Below are positions 9,813 to 21,236 of a stretch of 64,000 nucleotides of DNA, piece by piece. Every line of letters begins with the position of its first letter. Position 1 is the stretch's first letter. The DNA is taken from contig JAIQDT010002061.1 of NCBI GenBank assembly GCA_021521415.1, positions 186,001 to 250,000 of the forward strand, read 5' to 3'. The position numbers were made by a program, and so were the translations under genes. Below the pieces are notes generated by a model. The model was given only the letters and a program-made list of their open reading frames with translations, did not search any database and was not told the origin of the DNA. The DNA is from Bidens hawaiensis (Eukaryota > Streptophyta > Magnoliopsida > Asterales > Asteraceae).

Positions 9813-11363
9813 ATGGTTAAACAAACTCCGGTAACCACAACCCCAGCTACTGGGGGGAATACTGGCTACACAGTCTTTACAAACACTACCCCGGTTACCC
9901 AAGCCGGGGCAAGTGAAGTAAATTTTACGAACACTACCCCAGTTATCCAAGCTGGGGCAAGTGCAGTAAATAATCGCTCACTGGGATTCACCGATCCCCA
10001 GTTAGAGAAACGAACATGACTTCCCCGCCAAACACTCGATGAAGTTAAGGCATGGGCGGAGGCACGTCAGAGGGAATTCCAAGCTGAGTTGGACGAACGC
10101 TTGCGTTCCGTCCAACAGGCTGACGAATTCGAAGAATACTTGGACGATGACTCGGAGGAATCCGACACCGACGCGAACCCTCGCCATAGGGCAAAAGGGA
10201 AGCGTAAGGAAACGGACTCCCAACTGAGAAGGCGTTTTGGAGAAGCCTTCAAACCAAAAAACACAGGTGGAAGCCCACGTGACTTCTCCAAAACATTTAG
10301 ACCAACTGTTGCAAATGCGGGAACGTCCAAATTTGCAAGGGACATTGTGGAAGCAATTGCCCCAAAAAGTGCCAAACAAATGTCCAACATAGGCACATAT
10401 GATGGTATATCTGACCCAGATGATCATTTGAACAGATTCATAGCGGGGGCAACCGTCAGCAATTGGACGGAACCTACGTGGTGTTACATGTTCCAAATGA
10501 CGCTTGTTGGGCCAGCTAGAGCGTGGTTCGATCGTCTACCGGTCAACCACATCTACGACTGGGCAGACTTCCAACAGAAGTTTAGCCAACACTTCAGCCA
10601 ACAACCAAAGTATACCGAGGAGCAATGGACAATCCTCAAATGCATTCGAGAGGAAGATGAATCTTTGCCAGACTTCATCACTCGCTTCAACTCAAAGAAG
10701 CTAAGTCTGGGTAACATTAGCGAAGATCTTGTTCGCGCTGCTTTTATTCAGGGCGAGAACGACCCAGAGCTCATCCGCACCTTAACGGGTAAAGATGGCA
10801 TGCCATCCACATGGGATGCCATCATGACAGCAGCAAAACGCTTTGCGGAAACGGAGAAGCAACTGGGTAGAGATCTCCCACAGAGCACAAACCTCTACAC
10901 CCAGAAAACAAGAGAAGACAACGTCCTTACCGCCCGATTAAATAAAAAGCGGAAGCTAGGCATTTGGCAGTCAAGGGTAAACTTTGACACCTCATCCGGC
11001 TTGCAACATCGGTTAGGCGGAAGGGATAACGTACGGTCGAACCAGAACTCCAGATGGACGCCACTCACCAAAAGCGTCACCGAGATATTCGCCACTAAGG
11101 AGCTCCCATGGCCAAAGGCTCCAATAATCCGACATCGTCCCAATGCTGATCGGAGCAAATACTGTGACTTTCACAGGACAAAAGGCCACAACACTGAAGA
11201 ATGCACAGACGTAAAAGACATGGTCGAAGCATTTGTCAGAGATGGGACGCTCGCGCACCTCGTGGCGCAATTAACGCTGAGCAGGCTGATCCGTGTAGAA
11301 CCCCAGCTGGGGAAAACACGAATAAAATTTCCAGCTTCAATGTGGAGACTACATGCTGCGTAA
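9813..11363 (+). pseudogene. Gag of element A, interrupted by one in-frame stop
   Basis: The reading frame starts at ATG 9813, 66 nt after the LTR. It runs in a single frame to the TAA at 11361-11363, with one TGA at 10017-10019; a downstream ATG at 10089 opens a 424-codon part. The N-terminus has two repeats of a TNTTPV.QAGAS motif and then an acidic, charged stretch. A retrotransposon gag domain follows (about residues 215-330 of the full frame, containing GPARAWFDRLP and the ADFQQKFSQHF region). Near residue 451 there is a CDFHRTKGHNTEEC zinc-knuckle-like motif. Gag packages element RNA into virus-like particles. The tail after 11270 lacks the expected protease. The stop could be suppressed or could have inactivated the copy. 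Confidence 0.8.
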
Positions 11364-11571
11364 AGAACGAGATCCCGAACCAGGTGCATATCGGCTCGAT
11401 GGCACTCCCATCCCAACAACATGGAAGGGAGCTCAATTACACAGTTTGCATGTAGATCAATTCCAAATTTGTAAAGAAAAGGCACAGAGCCACTTCTAAT
11501 GGAAATGATTCTCCTTATAACACCGACGCTGATGATTTTACATTTATACTTTATGAACTATCAACACTGAT
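11364..11571 (+). other. Gag-pol junction remnant of element A
   Basis: About 200 bp after the gag stop with no recognisable protease or RT. Pol has been lost between here and the tandem repeats. The junction is not marked by any obvious repeat. Confidence 0.5.
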
Positions 11572-12355
11572 GCCGGTTTTCACCGCATACATAAGTGTGA
11601 AAGTCGTTGCATGGGGAAGGCGGCAAAACCCGCATAAACCCAAAAAACGACAAACCTTCACGCAGGTCAGTTGAAGGGGAAAAGTTCAGTCATCCCACTA
11701 AATGAAAGTGCCGGTCTATCCGCATGAATCATGATAGAGGAAACTGAACACTAACCTATTAACAACCGCGCGTCGAACGGTTAATTTATTCAACACGGAT
11801 ATGCCGGTTTTCACCGCATAATTACGTGGAAAGTCGTTGCGTGGGGAAGGCGGCAAAACCCGCATAAACCCAAAAAACGGCAAACCTTCACGCATGTCAG
11901 TCATAGATAAACTTTGGTCAACAAATGAAAGTGCCGGTCCTAACCGCACAAATCATGAGAGGAAACCGAACCTATTGACAACCGCGCGTCGAACGGTTCA
12001 AAACAGAGAATTTCTAACAAAAGGATGAGGAAAACCTACACGCAGGTCAGATATAGGTAAAGTTTAGCCATCCTACTAAGTGCAAGTGACGGTCCTACCC
12101 GCACAATCACGAAAGAGGAAGCAAAACTTCAACCTATTATCTACCACGTTCAAAGGTTAACTTATCCTAAACACTTAGAAATTTCAAAAAAGATGAGGAA
12201 AACCTCCACGCAGGTCAGATGTAGGTAAAGTTTAGCCATCCTACTAAGTGCAAGTGACGGTCCTACCCGCACAATCACGAAAGAGGAAGCAAAACTTCAA
12301 CCTATTATCTACCACGTTCAAAGGTTAACTTATTCTAAACACTTGGAAAATTGCA
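11572..12355 (+). repeat. Two tandem repeat families in element A
   Basis: Two units of about 225-231 bp start with GCCGGTTTTCACCGCATA at 11572 and 11803. They share GGGAAGGCGGCAAAACCCGC and CAACCGCGCGTCGAACGGTT. Two related units of about 165 bp follow, starting with ATGAGGAAAACCT at 12025 and 12193. All share CACGCAGGTCAG and AGTGCCGGTC/AGTGACGGTC cores, so they derive from one ancestral unit. Such non-coding tandem repeats near the 3' end are common in Tat-lineage elements. They lie just downstream of the antisense gene's stop. Confidence 0.85.
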
Positions 12356-12547
12356 AATTTAAACTAAAGTATGCAAGTCATATAACGTTTATAAAGCAAG
12401 GAATCCAGTGAAAGTAGCGGTCTTACCCGCACAAAGATTTATATTTCATAATATTCATTACAAGAATGGCCGGGTAACTACCCGCCTACAAGAAAATAAA
12501 TCTATACAAGCTAAATCTATCCTAGCAGTGGGAAGGGATCTTCAGGA

Positions 12548-13878
12548 TCAGGCTTCAGGGCCACTTCCACTTGGACCCGCACCATCAGTAGAACGTGGCG
12601 GTTCAAGGAAAGCTTTAAGGATAGCTAGCCCATCATCAGCAGCAGCAACTTGGTTCACCTTCTCCACCACCGGATGCGGGAAGGCGGCATACTGATTCAC
12701 TGCTTGGTCGTAAACAGCTTCAGTATCAACATTATACAAAGGGAAGTTGGAAGGCGGGATGCCTTTCTCAACGAACCCTAGACCAAGCAGGAAGCCGGCC
12801 TTTTCCCCATCCTCATGAGAAGCGTTGAGGGCTGCACTCATAGCATCGTCATAAGACGTCTCCGTGAAGACCCGATGCACAACCTACAAAAAGAGTACAA
12901 GTATCAAAACCTTTTCTATTTACAAAGAAAAGCGTGAAGACATGAAGCTAAACATACCTGAGACAACGCTTCTCGAAGAAGCCATTCCTTGGCAACCAGA
13001 GCTTCTTGGAGGGCAGCTTGAGCTTCGTTACGGGCGCGTTCGGCTTCACTTTTATTGAGGTTGGCAAGCAACACTTCTTTAGCCGCAGCCTCTTCGACGC
13101 CCTTTAGCTTTCGCTCAGTATGGTCAAGCACCCCCCTCTGGTCCAAGATCTCCTGGAGCTTTTTGGCGTCTTCCATCGCCAAGGCATCATGAGCCTGCTG
13201 GAGAGCCTCTAATTTGGCCTTAAGCTCTTCATTCTCTACGCGTAGAGGCTCAGCAACAGCTTCAGCCTTGGTGGCCCTCTCGGTTGCGTTCCTTGCAGTT
13301 TCATTAGCCAGCCGAAGCTGTTCATTAACAGCTTGGGCAGCCTTGGAACGGGCCTCGAGCCGGGCCTGAACTTCAACCTCGAGGGCCCTGAAGGCCTTCT
13401 CCTTTTCCGCAGCCACTGCGGTAAGCCTTTGGTTCTCCTCCCGGACAGCCCGCGCCTGAGCTACTTCTTTAATGCGAGCTGCTTTTAACTTGTCGTTTTC
13501 ACGACAAAGCAGCTCGACGCGCGGCTGCATCCGGGCCAGGAGAACTCGAAGCTCATTGGTTAGCCTACCCTCCTGGTAGCTAGCCATGGCTTCCCCCAAC
13601 GCACCACTGGGAGCAGCGTGACGAGCCCACTCCACGCACTCCACAGGTGTGCGAAGGGTTGTTCCTCTGCTGATGTTCCATCGTGGAACATACACTTCAT
13701 TGGAATCCGACACTGCAAAAAACATAAAGCAGTTAGGAAAAGATGATAAAAATATGAAAAGGGCCAAAAGAACCCTACGCACCTGTAGGGTCAATAACAG
13801 GCCGATAGCCGCCAAACCCATCACCTGAACCCAACGGAAATCCATCCAAGAGGTCAGGCAGATGGGAAGGAGGCAGAG
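12548..13878 (-). pseudogene. Antisense gene of element A, 3' half: end of exon 3, exon 4 (coiled coil), exon 5
   Basis: On the minus strand, exon 3 resumes at 13878 beyond nested element B and ends at 13783 (ACAG|GTGCGT). Exon 4 is 13712-12958 (acceptor TTTTGCAG, donor CTCAG|GTATGT) and exon 5 is 12883-12548 (acceptor TTTGTAG, TGA/TAG-type end at 12548). Junction phases agree with the reading frames on both sides. Exon 4 encodes about 250 residues dominated by an Ala/Glu/Lys/Arg-rich coiled coil with heptad spacing. Exon 5 encodes an acidic Ala-rich tail ending GPSGSGPEA. This matches the general plan of plant 'putative gypsy-type transposon' proteins (N-terminal conserved domain, low-complexity linker, C-terminal coiled coil). 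Function is unknown. Confidence 0.8.
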
Positions 13879-15889
13879 TGTGACAACTGCCCAAATCCGA
13901 CCCGACCCAGGTACCCGTTTTCGGATCCGATTTTAAGATTTAAAATTTGATTATAATCTTTATAAATTTATCATATATATATATATATATATTTATATTA
14001 CTAATAATAATAATAATTCCTTTCCGCCGTCCCGCCCCTTTTTCTCTCTTGTCGCCGTCCCGCCCCTCTGCTTAACCCTTAAGCCTTGAACCCCTTTTTC
14101 TCTTAACTCTTTGCTTGTTCTTTGGTTCTTCCCGCCTAAGGATGTCTGCGCAGCTCCACGCGCCAGACTCCTTACAAGGAAGCCTGCGTGAAGACCAGCT
14201 GTTCCTGCGATACGCGAGACGAACTCTTCCCGCGGCGCGCAAGGGATTGTAGTTCTTCCCGCGGCGCGCAAGGGATTGTATTTCTTCCCGCGGCGCGCAA
14301 AGGATTGTAGTTCTTCCCGCGGCGCGCTAAGGATTGTAGCTCTTCCCGCGGCGCGCAAAGGATTGTAGCTCTTCCCGCGGCGCGCAAAGGATTGTAGTTC
14401 TTCCCGCGGCGCGCTAAGGATTTTTGGTTCTTCCCGCGACGCGCTAAGGATTGTTATGTCTGCCTTCTCGCGCTAGACACTTAAGTCTTTTCTCCAGTTT
14501 AAGCCAGCCTGTATGCTTTTGAAATATCTTATCTTCTGTGCTATACCTGCCAAGGTATGGGCACAGTAGGCCAGATCTGACATCTGTCCGAAATGTCACT
14601 TTCGGCGCAGCTTGCTTACCAACCCTCTTGGTTGTCAGAAAAAGTAACTGGCATAATCTTTTAAAATCTTCTTTTCCATGTCTTGTACAGTACTTTGTCT
14701 GACCCCTCCCATGCTATGAACAGTAACCTGTCAGCCTTCCCCATCCCCTGCAGCTGCCACCATATCTTTTGCTTGTGATATCTTTTGCTTTTGATATCTT
14801 TTGCTTGATTTGTTAAGATCTTTTTCCCCAATTCAAGGGATGTGTTCCCTAGGGTTTTCCTATAAATAAAGCTAATTTCTTGGATAATTAACACTACACT
14901 CCAACACTTGAACACTCCCCAAAATCTCTCCCTTACTCTCTGCCGAAGATCCTCAGCAACGCCTCCACTCCCCTCTTTGCATTCCGTCTTCTCTTCTTTT
15001 CTGCTCAGAAATCTCGGTAAATATATATATTTTGTTTAAGTGACTTGCATATATTCAAGACATAAAAACCAATCGTTAAACCAATAACCTCTTATTTATA
15101 GGTTAACTTTCGCTTGTTTAAAAGTTGGTTATTACGATATCTTTCAACGCACCTTTTACAAGTGAGTAATCTCGTACCTAATCCCCTTTTATTTTTAACG
15201 TTTTGGGATGTTCATGTGTTCGTACAACTTGAGTCTTAAACTTGTTTATGAAATTATGTGCGCAAAACCCATGTGTTATGGACGTTTACTAGTGTTGTAT
15301 ATTTGTATGTGTGGATCATTAACCGCTTTGATCGGCCTATTCCGAAGTTTTCATGGATCCATTAGATGAACACGGGAGACCTATTGTTACGATTTTCTTG
15401 GTTTGTTTGCACATACACGAATGATTATTTGTTTTTGCTCGATTTGGAGCACGCTATGAACTATGAGCTATGATCTATTTAGGCTTGATCACAATCTGTT
15501 TACACACTATGTTGAACACCAGTTATACACATGTTGCGCGCAGTGCTTTGTTATTATCTATTTTTATCTATTTAACTTGATTTCTCACCGACACGCAAGT
15601 GTTGACGTTTTATTTTAATACATGTTCAGGTTTGCTGTAGCTGCTTTTGGAAACTCGAGGACACGTAGGATGTTTTCTTTTACTTTGGACCTAGTTTAAA
15701 ATATAACAAGACAAGTTTATGTATTTGAATATTATGAGTTATGATATGTGATTTATGTTACTTTATGGCGTGTTCTGCGCATGCGCGATGAAATGTATTT
15801 ATTAAATATTGACACCCAAATAGTGTCACGAGTAATGAAACAATTGGTAGCGCCCCGATGTATAATCCGCCATCGGTCGGGGTGTTACA
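13879..15889 (+). repeat. 5' LTR of element B
   Basis: The LTR begins TGTGACAACTGCCC and ends GGGGTGTTACA. It contains an AT dinucleotide run near 13973, the 29-bp minisatellite at 14224-14456 and a TATA box CTATAAATAAA at about 14860. The long minus-strand frames over the minisatellite are translated repeat, not genes. Confidence 0.95.
14224..14456 (+). repeat. 29-bp GC-rich minisatellite in 5' LTR of B (8 units)
   Basis: Eight units, each with TTCCCGCGGCGCGC followed by AAGGATTGTAG or a close variant. The last unit has CGCGACGCGC. Every intact unit holds a SacII-like CCGCGG and a GGCGCGC block, very GC-rich against an AT-rich background. Confidence 0.92.
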
Positions 15890-16139
15890 GATTGGTATCA
15901 GAGCTCCGTGACTTTAGGATTAGGTGGTTAGACGTAACGACCTAGAATACCTAAGAGTCCCTTCTCGCGCATGAGAAAAATCTCATGATCGCGCGCTAAT
16001 TGTTAATTACTCGATATTTATAAAATATGCTTGCGCATACGCAGCACATGATTTCATGTTTTATCCGCGATCTTTCGATTTTTATTGTTAAATTTCAATT
16101 CGTTTCTTTACTTACATATTCGTTTGTTGTTGGGACTTA

Positions 16140-16420
16140 ACATTGAAAATCCGAAAAGTCATGGTGATACATGAATAGTTGATTTTCAATCCCCATTAAC
16201 TTTATGTTCTAAAATTGAAGATTTGAAAAGTCATGGTGATACATGAATTGTCAACCTCCAATACTTATTTACTCGTATATTTTAAATTGAAGATTTGAAA
16301 AGTCATGGTGATACATGAATTGTCAACCTCCAATACTCATTTACTCGTATATTTTAAATTGAAGATTTGAAAAGTCATGGTGATACATGAATTGTCGATT
16401 TTCAATTCGAATTCATTACC
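16140..16420 (+). repeat. Tandem repeat in the leader of element B (4 units)
   Basis: Four units of about 70-77 bp share GAAAAGTCATGGTGATACAT (near 16153, 16227, 16298 and 16370) between the PBS and the gag start. The repeats may be part of the RNA packaging or dimerisation region; this is inference. Confidence 0.88.
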
Positions 16421-16564
16421 TGTATTAAGTTTGCATTTAAATTCATATTTTACTTCAAAATTTGATAGCATTTAACTCCGCGAAACAAGCTTTACAATGA
16501 TATACTTTGCGCTGAAACGATTTCCCATACCAAGATATTATCAAAAAACTAAAACTTTTATAGA

Positions 16565-19500
16565 ATGCCTCCGATATCAGCTCGCTGTCATCAGAGGAGA
16601 GAAGCCTCGCGCAGACGTATGCAGCGTCGTTCCCAGGAAATGGCCGCCGCAATAGCCCAAGCCTTAAATCAAAATAATACCAACCCCTCCGGATACAATA
16701 TTAAGTCCTTTAATGCGGGTAACCCTCCGAAATTCTCAGGGCTCGAAGGAGCCACCGTAATGCTCCAATGGCTCGAGAAAATTGAGAACACCTTCCTCCA
16801 TACCCATTGCCCTCCAGACCGACGAACCTTATACGCCTCAAGTGTCCTGGAATCAAGGGCGCTTACATGGTGGAACGGAGTAGCTCACGCGCGTGGCGCA
16901 GAGGCTACTTCTAGCATGCTCTGGGAGGAATTCAAGGATCTTTTAACTCGAGAATTCTGCCCTCCCAACGAAGTAAAGCGCCTTGAGGAGGAATTTTGGA
17001 ACTTGAAACAGTACAGTGGCGAAGCGCGCGAGTACGCTACGCGCTTTCACGAACTAAGTTTGCTTGTCCCGCACCTAGTTACCCCTTCCCGCCGCGCCAT
17101 CGAAAAGTTTCTTGGGGGTCTCCCCATGGAAATTCAAGATTCTGTATGGGCCAGGAACCCAGTAACCCTCTCTGACGCCATCGAGTTGGCCGCTGTGCTC
17201 AGCGACAACCATGACAGGGCAGGAACCCTGTTCCTGCGAGGAGCCGAGAAGACCAAACTCACCAAGACTGTCCCAGAACCAACAGAAACCAAGCCAGAAC
17301 CCTCAAACCGTAACAACCTCAAACGCAGGCGCAAACCCAAACATCAAGCCTACGCGCTTACCAACCCGCTCATTGTCCAGCAACTCGCCTACCAACCTCC
17401 AGTATACGCTCCTAACCCACTGTCAACCTACCCAACACCCCCTGTAGTCCATAACTATGCCTTAACCAATTCCGCGCTCCCTGCCCCGTCAACTAAGAAA
17501 CCTTACACAGGAAACCAACCCTTTTGCCCAACCTGTAAACTTCATCACCCAACTCAAACCCCGTGTCGACAATGCAACCAATGTGGCCGTATTGGTCACA
17601 CTGCTGAGTACTGTAGAGTCCTTCCCGCCAACCCAATCGCGCAAACACCACCAACCTACCCGCAAAACCCACAATCAACATACCATAATCCACGACCCAG
17701 GTCGTGCTATAACTGCGGTGACCCCAGTCATTTCCGGAACGCGTGCCCAAGACTGCAAGTACAAATTACGCAAGCTAATCCGGTTAACCAAATTTCAAAC
17801 CAAGTGGCGCGCGGACGAGCTTTTAATATAACCGCGCACCAAGCGCAAGCGAATAATGACGTGGTTAATGGTACATTTTTACTTAACGGACAATATGCAT
17901 CTATACTTTTTGATACTGGCGCCGATAGGAGTTTTATTTCTCGCGCATTTGAACAAAAACTTGCGCGACCGCGAATAAACTTAAACGAAAACTTTACAGT
18001 TGAAATGGCTAACGGTGAAACAATTATAATAAACTCCGTGATCAAAGATTGCACGCTTAACCTTAATGAACACGATTTTCTAATCAACCTCATTCCCATG
18101 CCTCTTGGAAGTTTTGATGTTATTATTGGTATGGACTGGCTCTCGCAAAATCGCGCCGAAGTAATCTGCGCCAAGAAATTGATTCGCATTCCTCGGGATA
18201 ATGGTCAAGATCTTCATATCTACGGCGAGAAACCATCTAACGGTCTTAAACTTATGTCATGCACTGAAGCCCGAAGACTTTTACGAAAGAAATGTGTCGC
18301 GTTCTTAGCTCATGTGGTCAAACCCGATGAAGGAAAGAAGAAACTTCATGAAATCCCCATCGTGCGTGACTTTCCTGAAGTCTTTCCCGAAGATCTTTCT
18401 GGTCTACCTCCCGCTCGGGAAGTTGAGTTTCGTGTTGATCTTGTTCCTGGTGCATCCCCCGTAGCCAAATCTCCTTATCGACTTGCACCCACTGAAATGC
18501 AAGAATTAGCAAGTCAACTTCAAGAGTTGACCGATAAAGGATTCATTCGCCCTAGCTCTTCGCCGTGGGGTGCTCCGGTTTTGTTCGTTAAAAAGAAAGA
18601 CGGTTCGTTTCGCATGTGTATCGATTACCGCGAGCTGAACAAGCTCACCATTAAGAACCGGTACCCCTTACCGCGTATTGACGACCTCTTTGACCAACTC
18701 CAAGGTGCCTCTTGTTTCTCCAAAATCGATCTCCGTTCTGGCTATCACCAGTTGCGTATCCGCGAAGAAGATATTCCCAAAACTGCCTTTCGAACCCGCT
18801 ACGGTCATTTTGAATTCTTGGTCATGCCCTTCGGTTTAACCAACGCACCCGCTGTCTTCATGGATCTAATGAACCGGGTGTGTAGGCCTTTCTTGGACCA
18901 ATTCGTGATCGTGTTTATCGATGACGTTCTGATATATTCCAAAACCAAGGCCGAGCATGAACAACATCTTCTGTTGGTGTTGCAAAAGCTTCGAACCGAA
19001 CAACTCTATGCCAAACTCTTCAAGTGTGAGTTTTGGTCTGACGAAGTACAGTTTCTTGGTCATGTTGTAAGCAAGATGGGTATTCATGTCGACCCATCCA
19101 AAATTGAAGCAATCAAGCACTGGATTGCACCGACCACTCCTATCGAAATCCGTTCCTTTTTGGGCTTAGCTGGTTACTACCGGCGATTCATTTCGAACTT
19201 CTCAAAAATCGCCTTGCCTTTAACAGCATTAACGCACAAAGGCAAACCGTATATTTGGGGCTCGAAGCAAGAAGAAGCCTTTCAAACGCTCAAACGAAAG
19301 TTGTGCGAAGCTCCTGTTCTAACGTTACCAGAGGGTACTGACGACCTTGTCGTTTATTGTGATGCCTCCAACCAAGGTCTCGGTTGTGTACTTATGCAAC
19401 GAGGCAAGGTTATCGCTTACGCGTCAAGGCAACTCAAAATTCATGAAAAGAATTATACGACTCACGACCTCGAACTTGGAGCAGTTGTATTTGCCTTAAA

Positions 19501-21202
19501 AATCTGGAGACACTACCTCTATGGTACTAAGTGCATCATTTACACCGACCATAAAAGCCTTCAGCACATTTTTGATCAAAAGGAACTTAACATGAGACAA
19601 CGCCGATGGAGCGAACTCATCAGCGATTACGAGTGTGAGATCCGATATCACCCTGGAAAGGCTAATGTGGTAGCCGATGCGCTCAGCCGCAAACCCAGTC
19701 AACTCAACTGTATTTTGCCGCGCACGCAGCTTCACTTCGCGCCGATCCTAAGCAATCTTGAATCGCGCATTCGCGACGCGCAGCGCGCATCGATCAGCCA
19801 AGGCAACCTACGCGCCGAGTTAGCGTGTGGTGCGGAAGCACATCTAGTCCCTAACCTGAATGGAACTCTCTGTTATCTCAATCGCATCTGGATTCCCAAT
19901 GATGAGATTCTGCGCACTGACATACTGAGTGAAGCGCACAAAACTCGGTATTCCATTCATCCTGGCGCTGACAAAATGTACAAAGATTTGCGCCTTACTT
20001 ATTGGTGGCCCGGTATGAAAAAGGATATTGCTGTGTTTGTAGCTAAATGCCTAACTTGTTCTAAGGTAAAAGCTGAACATCAACGCCCATCTGGTTTGCT
20101 CGAACAACCAGAAATTCCTACGTGGAAATGGGAAAGTATAGCAATGGACTTTATCACCAAGTTACCCTTGACCGCAAGCAAACATGATAGCATTTGGGTA
20201 ATAGTGGATCGATTGACCAAGTCTGCCCACTTTCTACCCATTCGTGAAACCTACCGTGTTGAACAACACGCGCATCTTTATGTCAAAGAAATTGTCTGCC
20301 GTCATGGCACTCCCTTGAGCATAATATCCGATCGCGATGGCCGTTTTATATCTCACTTTTGGAAATCTCTCCAATCTGCGTTAGGAACTCGTTTGGACAT
20401 GAGTACTGCATATCATCCTCAGACTGACGGACAGTCTGAGCGAACCATCCAAACCCTTGAGGATATGCTTCGATCTTGTGTTCTTGATTTTGGAGGTAAT
20501 TGGGATTCACACCTACCTCTGATCGAGTTCTCTTATAATAACAGCTATCATTCCAGCATCGGTATGGCCCCATTTGAAGCACTTTACGGTCGAGAGTGCC
20601 GCTCACCGATTTGTTGGAACGAAGTGGGTGAAGTTCAAATCACAGGACCCGAACTAGTTCAAGAGACAACCGATAAAATCGCCAAGGTCCGTGATCATCT
20701 GCTGACTGCCAGAAGCCGACAGAAGAGTTACGCAGATCGCAGGCGGAAGCCTCTCGAATTTCTAGTTGGTGATCTTGTTCTCCTCAAAGTGTCGCCCTGG
20801 AAGGGTGTTGTCCGCTTTGGGAAGAAAGGTAAGCTTGCACCTCGTTATGTTGGTCCGTTCAAGATTCGTGCGAGAGTGGGAAAGGTTGCCTACAAACTGG
20901 ACCTGCCGCTCGCGCTCAGCAATGTGCATCCAACGTTCCATGTATCCAACCTCAAGAAATGTTTAGCTGACGAGAACCTCCACATACCACTTGATGAAGT
21001 TCAAGTTGATGAGTCTATGCATTTCGTTGAGAAGCCTGTTGAGATTATGGATCGCGAGGTGAAGCAAACCAAGCGCAGTCGCATCCCTATTGTCAAAGTT
21101 CGCTGGGAGTCCAAGCGCGGAGCCGAGTTCACTTGGGAAAGGGAAGATCAATTGAAGATCAAATACCCGCACCTTTTCTCTGCGCATCCTACTTCGAGAT
21201 AA
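16565..21202 (+). CDS. Gag-pol polyprotein of element B (1,545 aa)
   Basis: One uninterrupted frame encodes the proteins for a Ty3/gypsy replication cycle. In order: gag domain (about residues 60-200, with W-rich ALTWWNGV); two CCHC zinc knuckles, the second [14 protein letters not shown] at 381; aspartic protease with DTGA at 450; reverse transcriptase (about 630-810) with FIDD at 784-787; RNase H (catalytic Asp near 933, TDHKS near 995); HHCC plus integrase core with D1195, D1256 and E1292 in D,D(35)E spacing; and a C-terminal chromodomain-like segment (about 1490-1540, EIMDREVKQ to FTWERE). All key residues are present. ATG 16565 lies 675 nt after the LTR and is the first in the frame. The closest relative here is the polyprotein of element D. 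Confidence 0.93.
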   Translation: MPPISARCHQRREASRRRMQRRSQEMAAAIAQALNQNNTNPSGYNIKSFNAGNPPKFSGLEGATVMLQWLEKIENTFLHTHCPPDRRTLYASSVLESRALTWWNGVAHARGAEATSSMLWEEFKDLLTREFCPPNEVKRLEEEFWNLKQYSGEAREYATRFHELSLLVPHLVTPSRRAIEKFLGGLPMEIQDSVWARNPVTLSDAIELAAVLSDNHDRAGTLFLRGAEKTKLTKTVPEPTETKPEPSNRNNLKRRRKPKHQAYALTNPLIVQQLAYQPPVYAPNPLSTYPTPPVVHNYALTNSALPAPSTKKPYTGNQPFCPTCKLHHPTQTPCRQCNQCGRIGHTAEYCRVLPANPIAQTPPTYPQNPQSTYHNPRPRSCYNCGDPSHFRNACPRLQVQITQANPVNQISNQVARGRAFNITAHQAQANNDVVNGTFLLNGQYASILFDTGADRSFISRAFEQKLARPRINLNENFTVEMANGETIIINSVIKDCTLNLNEHDFLINLIPMPLGSFDVIIGMDWLSQNRAEVICAKKLIRIPRDNGQDLHIYGEKPSNGLKLMSCTEARRLLRKKCVAFLAHVVKPDEGKKKLHEIPIVRDFPEVFPEDLSGLPPAREVEFRVDLVPGASPVAKSPYRLAPTEMQELASQLQELTDKGFIRPSSSPWGAPVLFVKKKDGSFRMCIDYRELNKLTIKNRYPLPRIDDLFDQLQGASCFSKIDLRSGYHQLRIREEDIPKTAFRTRYGHFEFLVMPFGLTNAPAVFMDLMNRVCRPFLDQFVIVFIDDVLIYSKTKAEHEQHLLLVLQKLRTEQLYAKLFKCEFWSDEVQFLGHVVSKMGIHVDPSKIEAIKHWIAPTTPIEIRSFLGLAGYYRRFISNFSKIALPLTALTHKGKPYIWGSKQEEAFQTLKRKLCEAPVLTLPEGTDDLVVYCDASNQGLGCVLMQRGKVIAYASRQLKIHEKNYTTHDLELGAVVFALKIWRHYLYGTKCIIYTDHKSLQHIFDQKELNMRQRRWSELISDYECEIRYHPGKANVVADALSRKPSQLNCILPRTQLHFAPILSNLESRIRDAQRASISQGNLRAELACGAEAHLVPNLNGTLCYLNRIWIPNDEILRTDILSEAHKTRYSIHPGADKMYKDLRLTYWWPGMKKDIAVFVAKCLTCSKVKAEHQRPSGLLEQPEIPTWKWESIAMDFITKLPLTASKHDSIWVIVDRLTKSAHFLPIRETYRVEQHAHLYVKEIVCRHGTPLSIISDRDGRFISHFWKSLQSALGTRLDMSTAYHPQTDGQSERTIQTLEDMLRSCVLDFGGNWDSHLPLIEFSYNNSYHSSIGMAPFEALYGRECRSPICWNEVGEVQITGPELVQETTDKIAKVRDHLLTARSRQKSYADRRRKPLEFLVGDLVLLKVSPWKGVVRFGKKGKLAPRYVGPFKIRARVGKVAYKLDLPLALSNVHPTFHVSNLKKCLADENLHIPLDEVQVDESMHFVEKPVEIMDREVKQTKRSRIPIVKVRWESKRGAEFTWEREDQLKIKYPHLFSAHPTSR

Positions 21203-21236
21203 ATTTCGGGACGAAATTTCTTAAAGTAGGGAAGAC

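Noticed and set aside
13993..14387. Arg/Ala/Gly-rich minus-strand frames (also 21351-21809)
   Set aside because: Translation of the 29-bp LTR minisatellite.
14224..14456. CRISPR-like array from regularly spaced repeats
   Set aside because: Repeats are contiguous without unique spacers and lie in a plant LTR; no cas genes exist here. The same holds for the 97-bp array at 25409.
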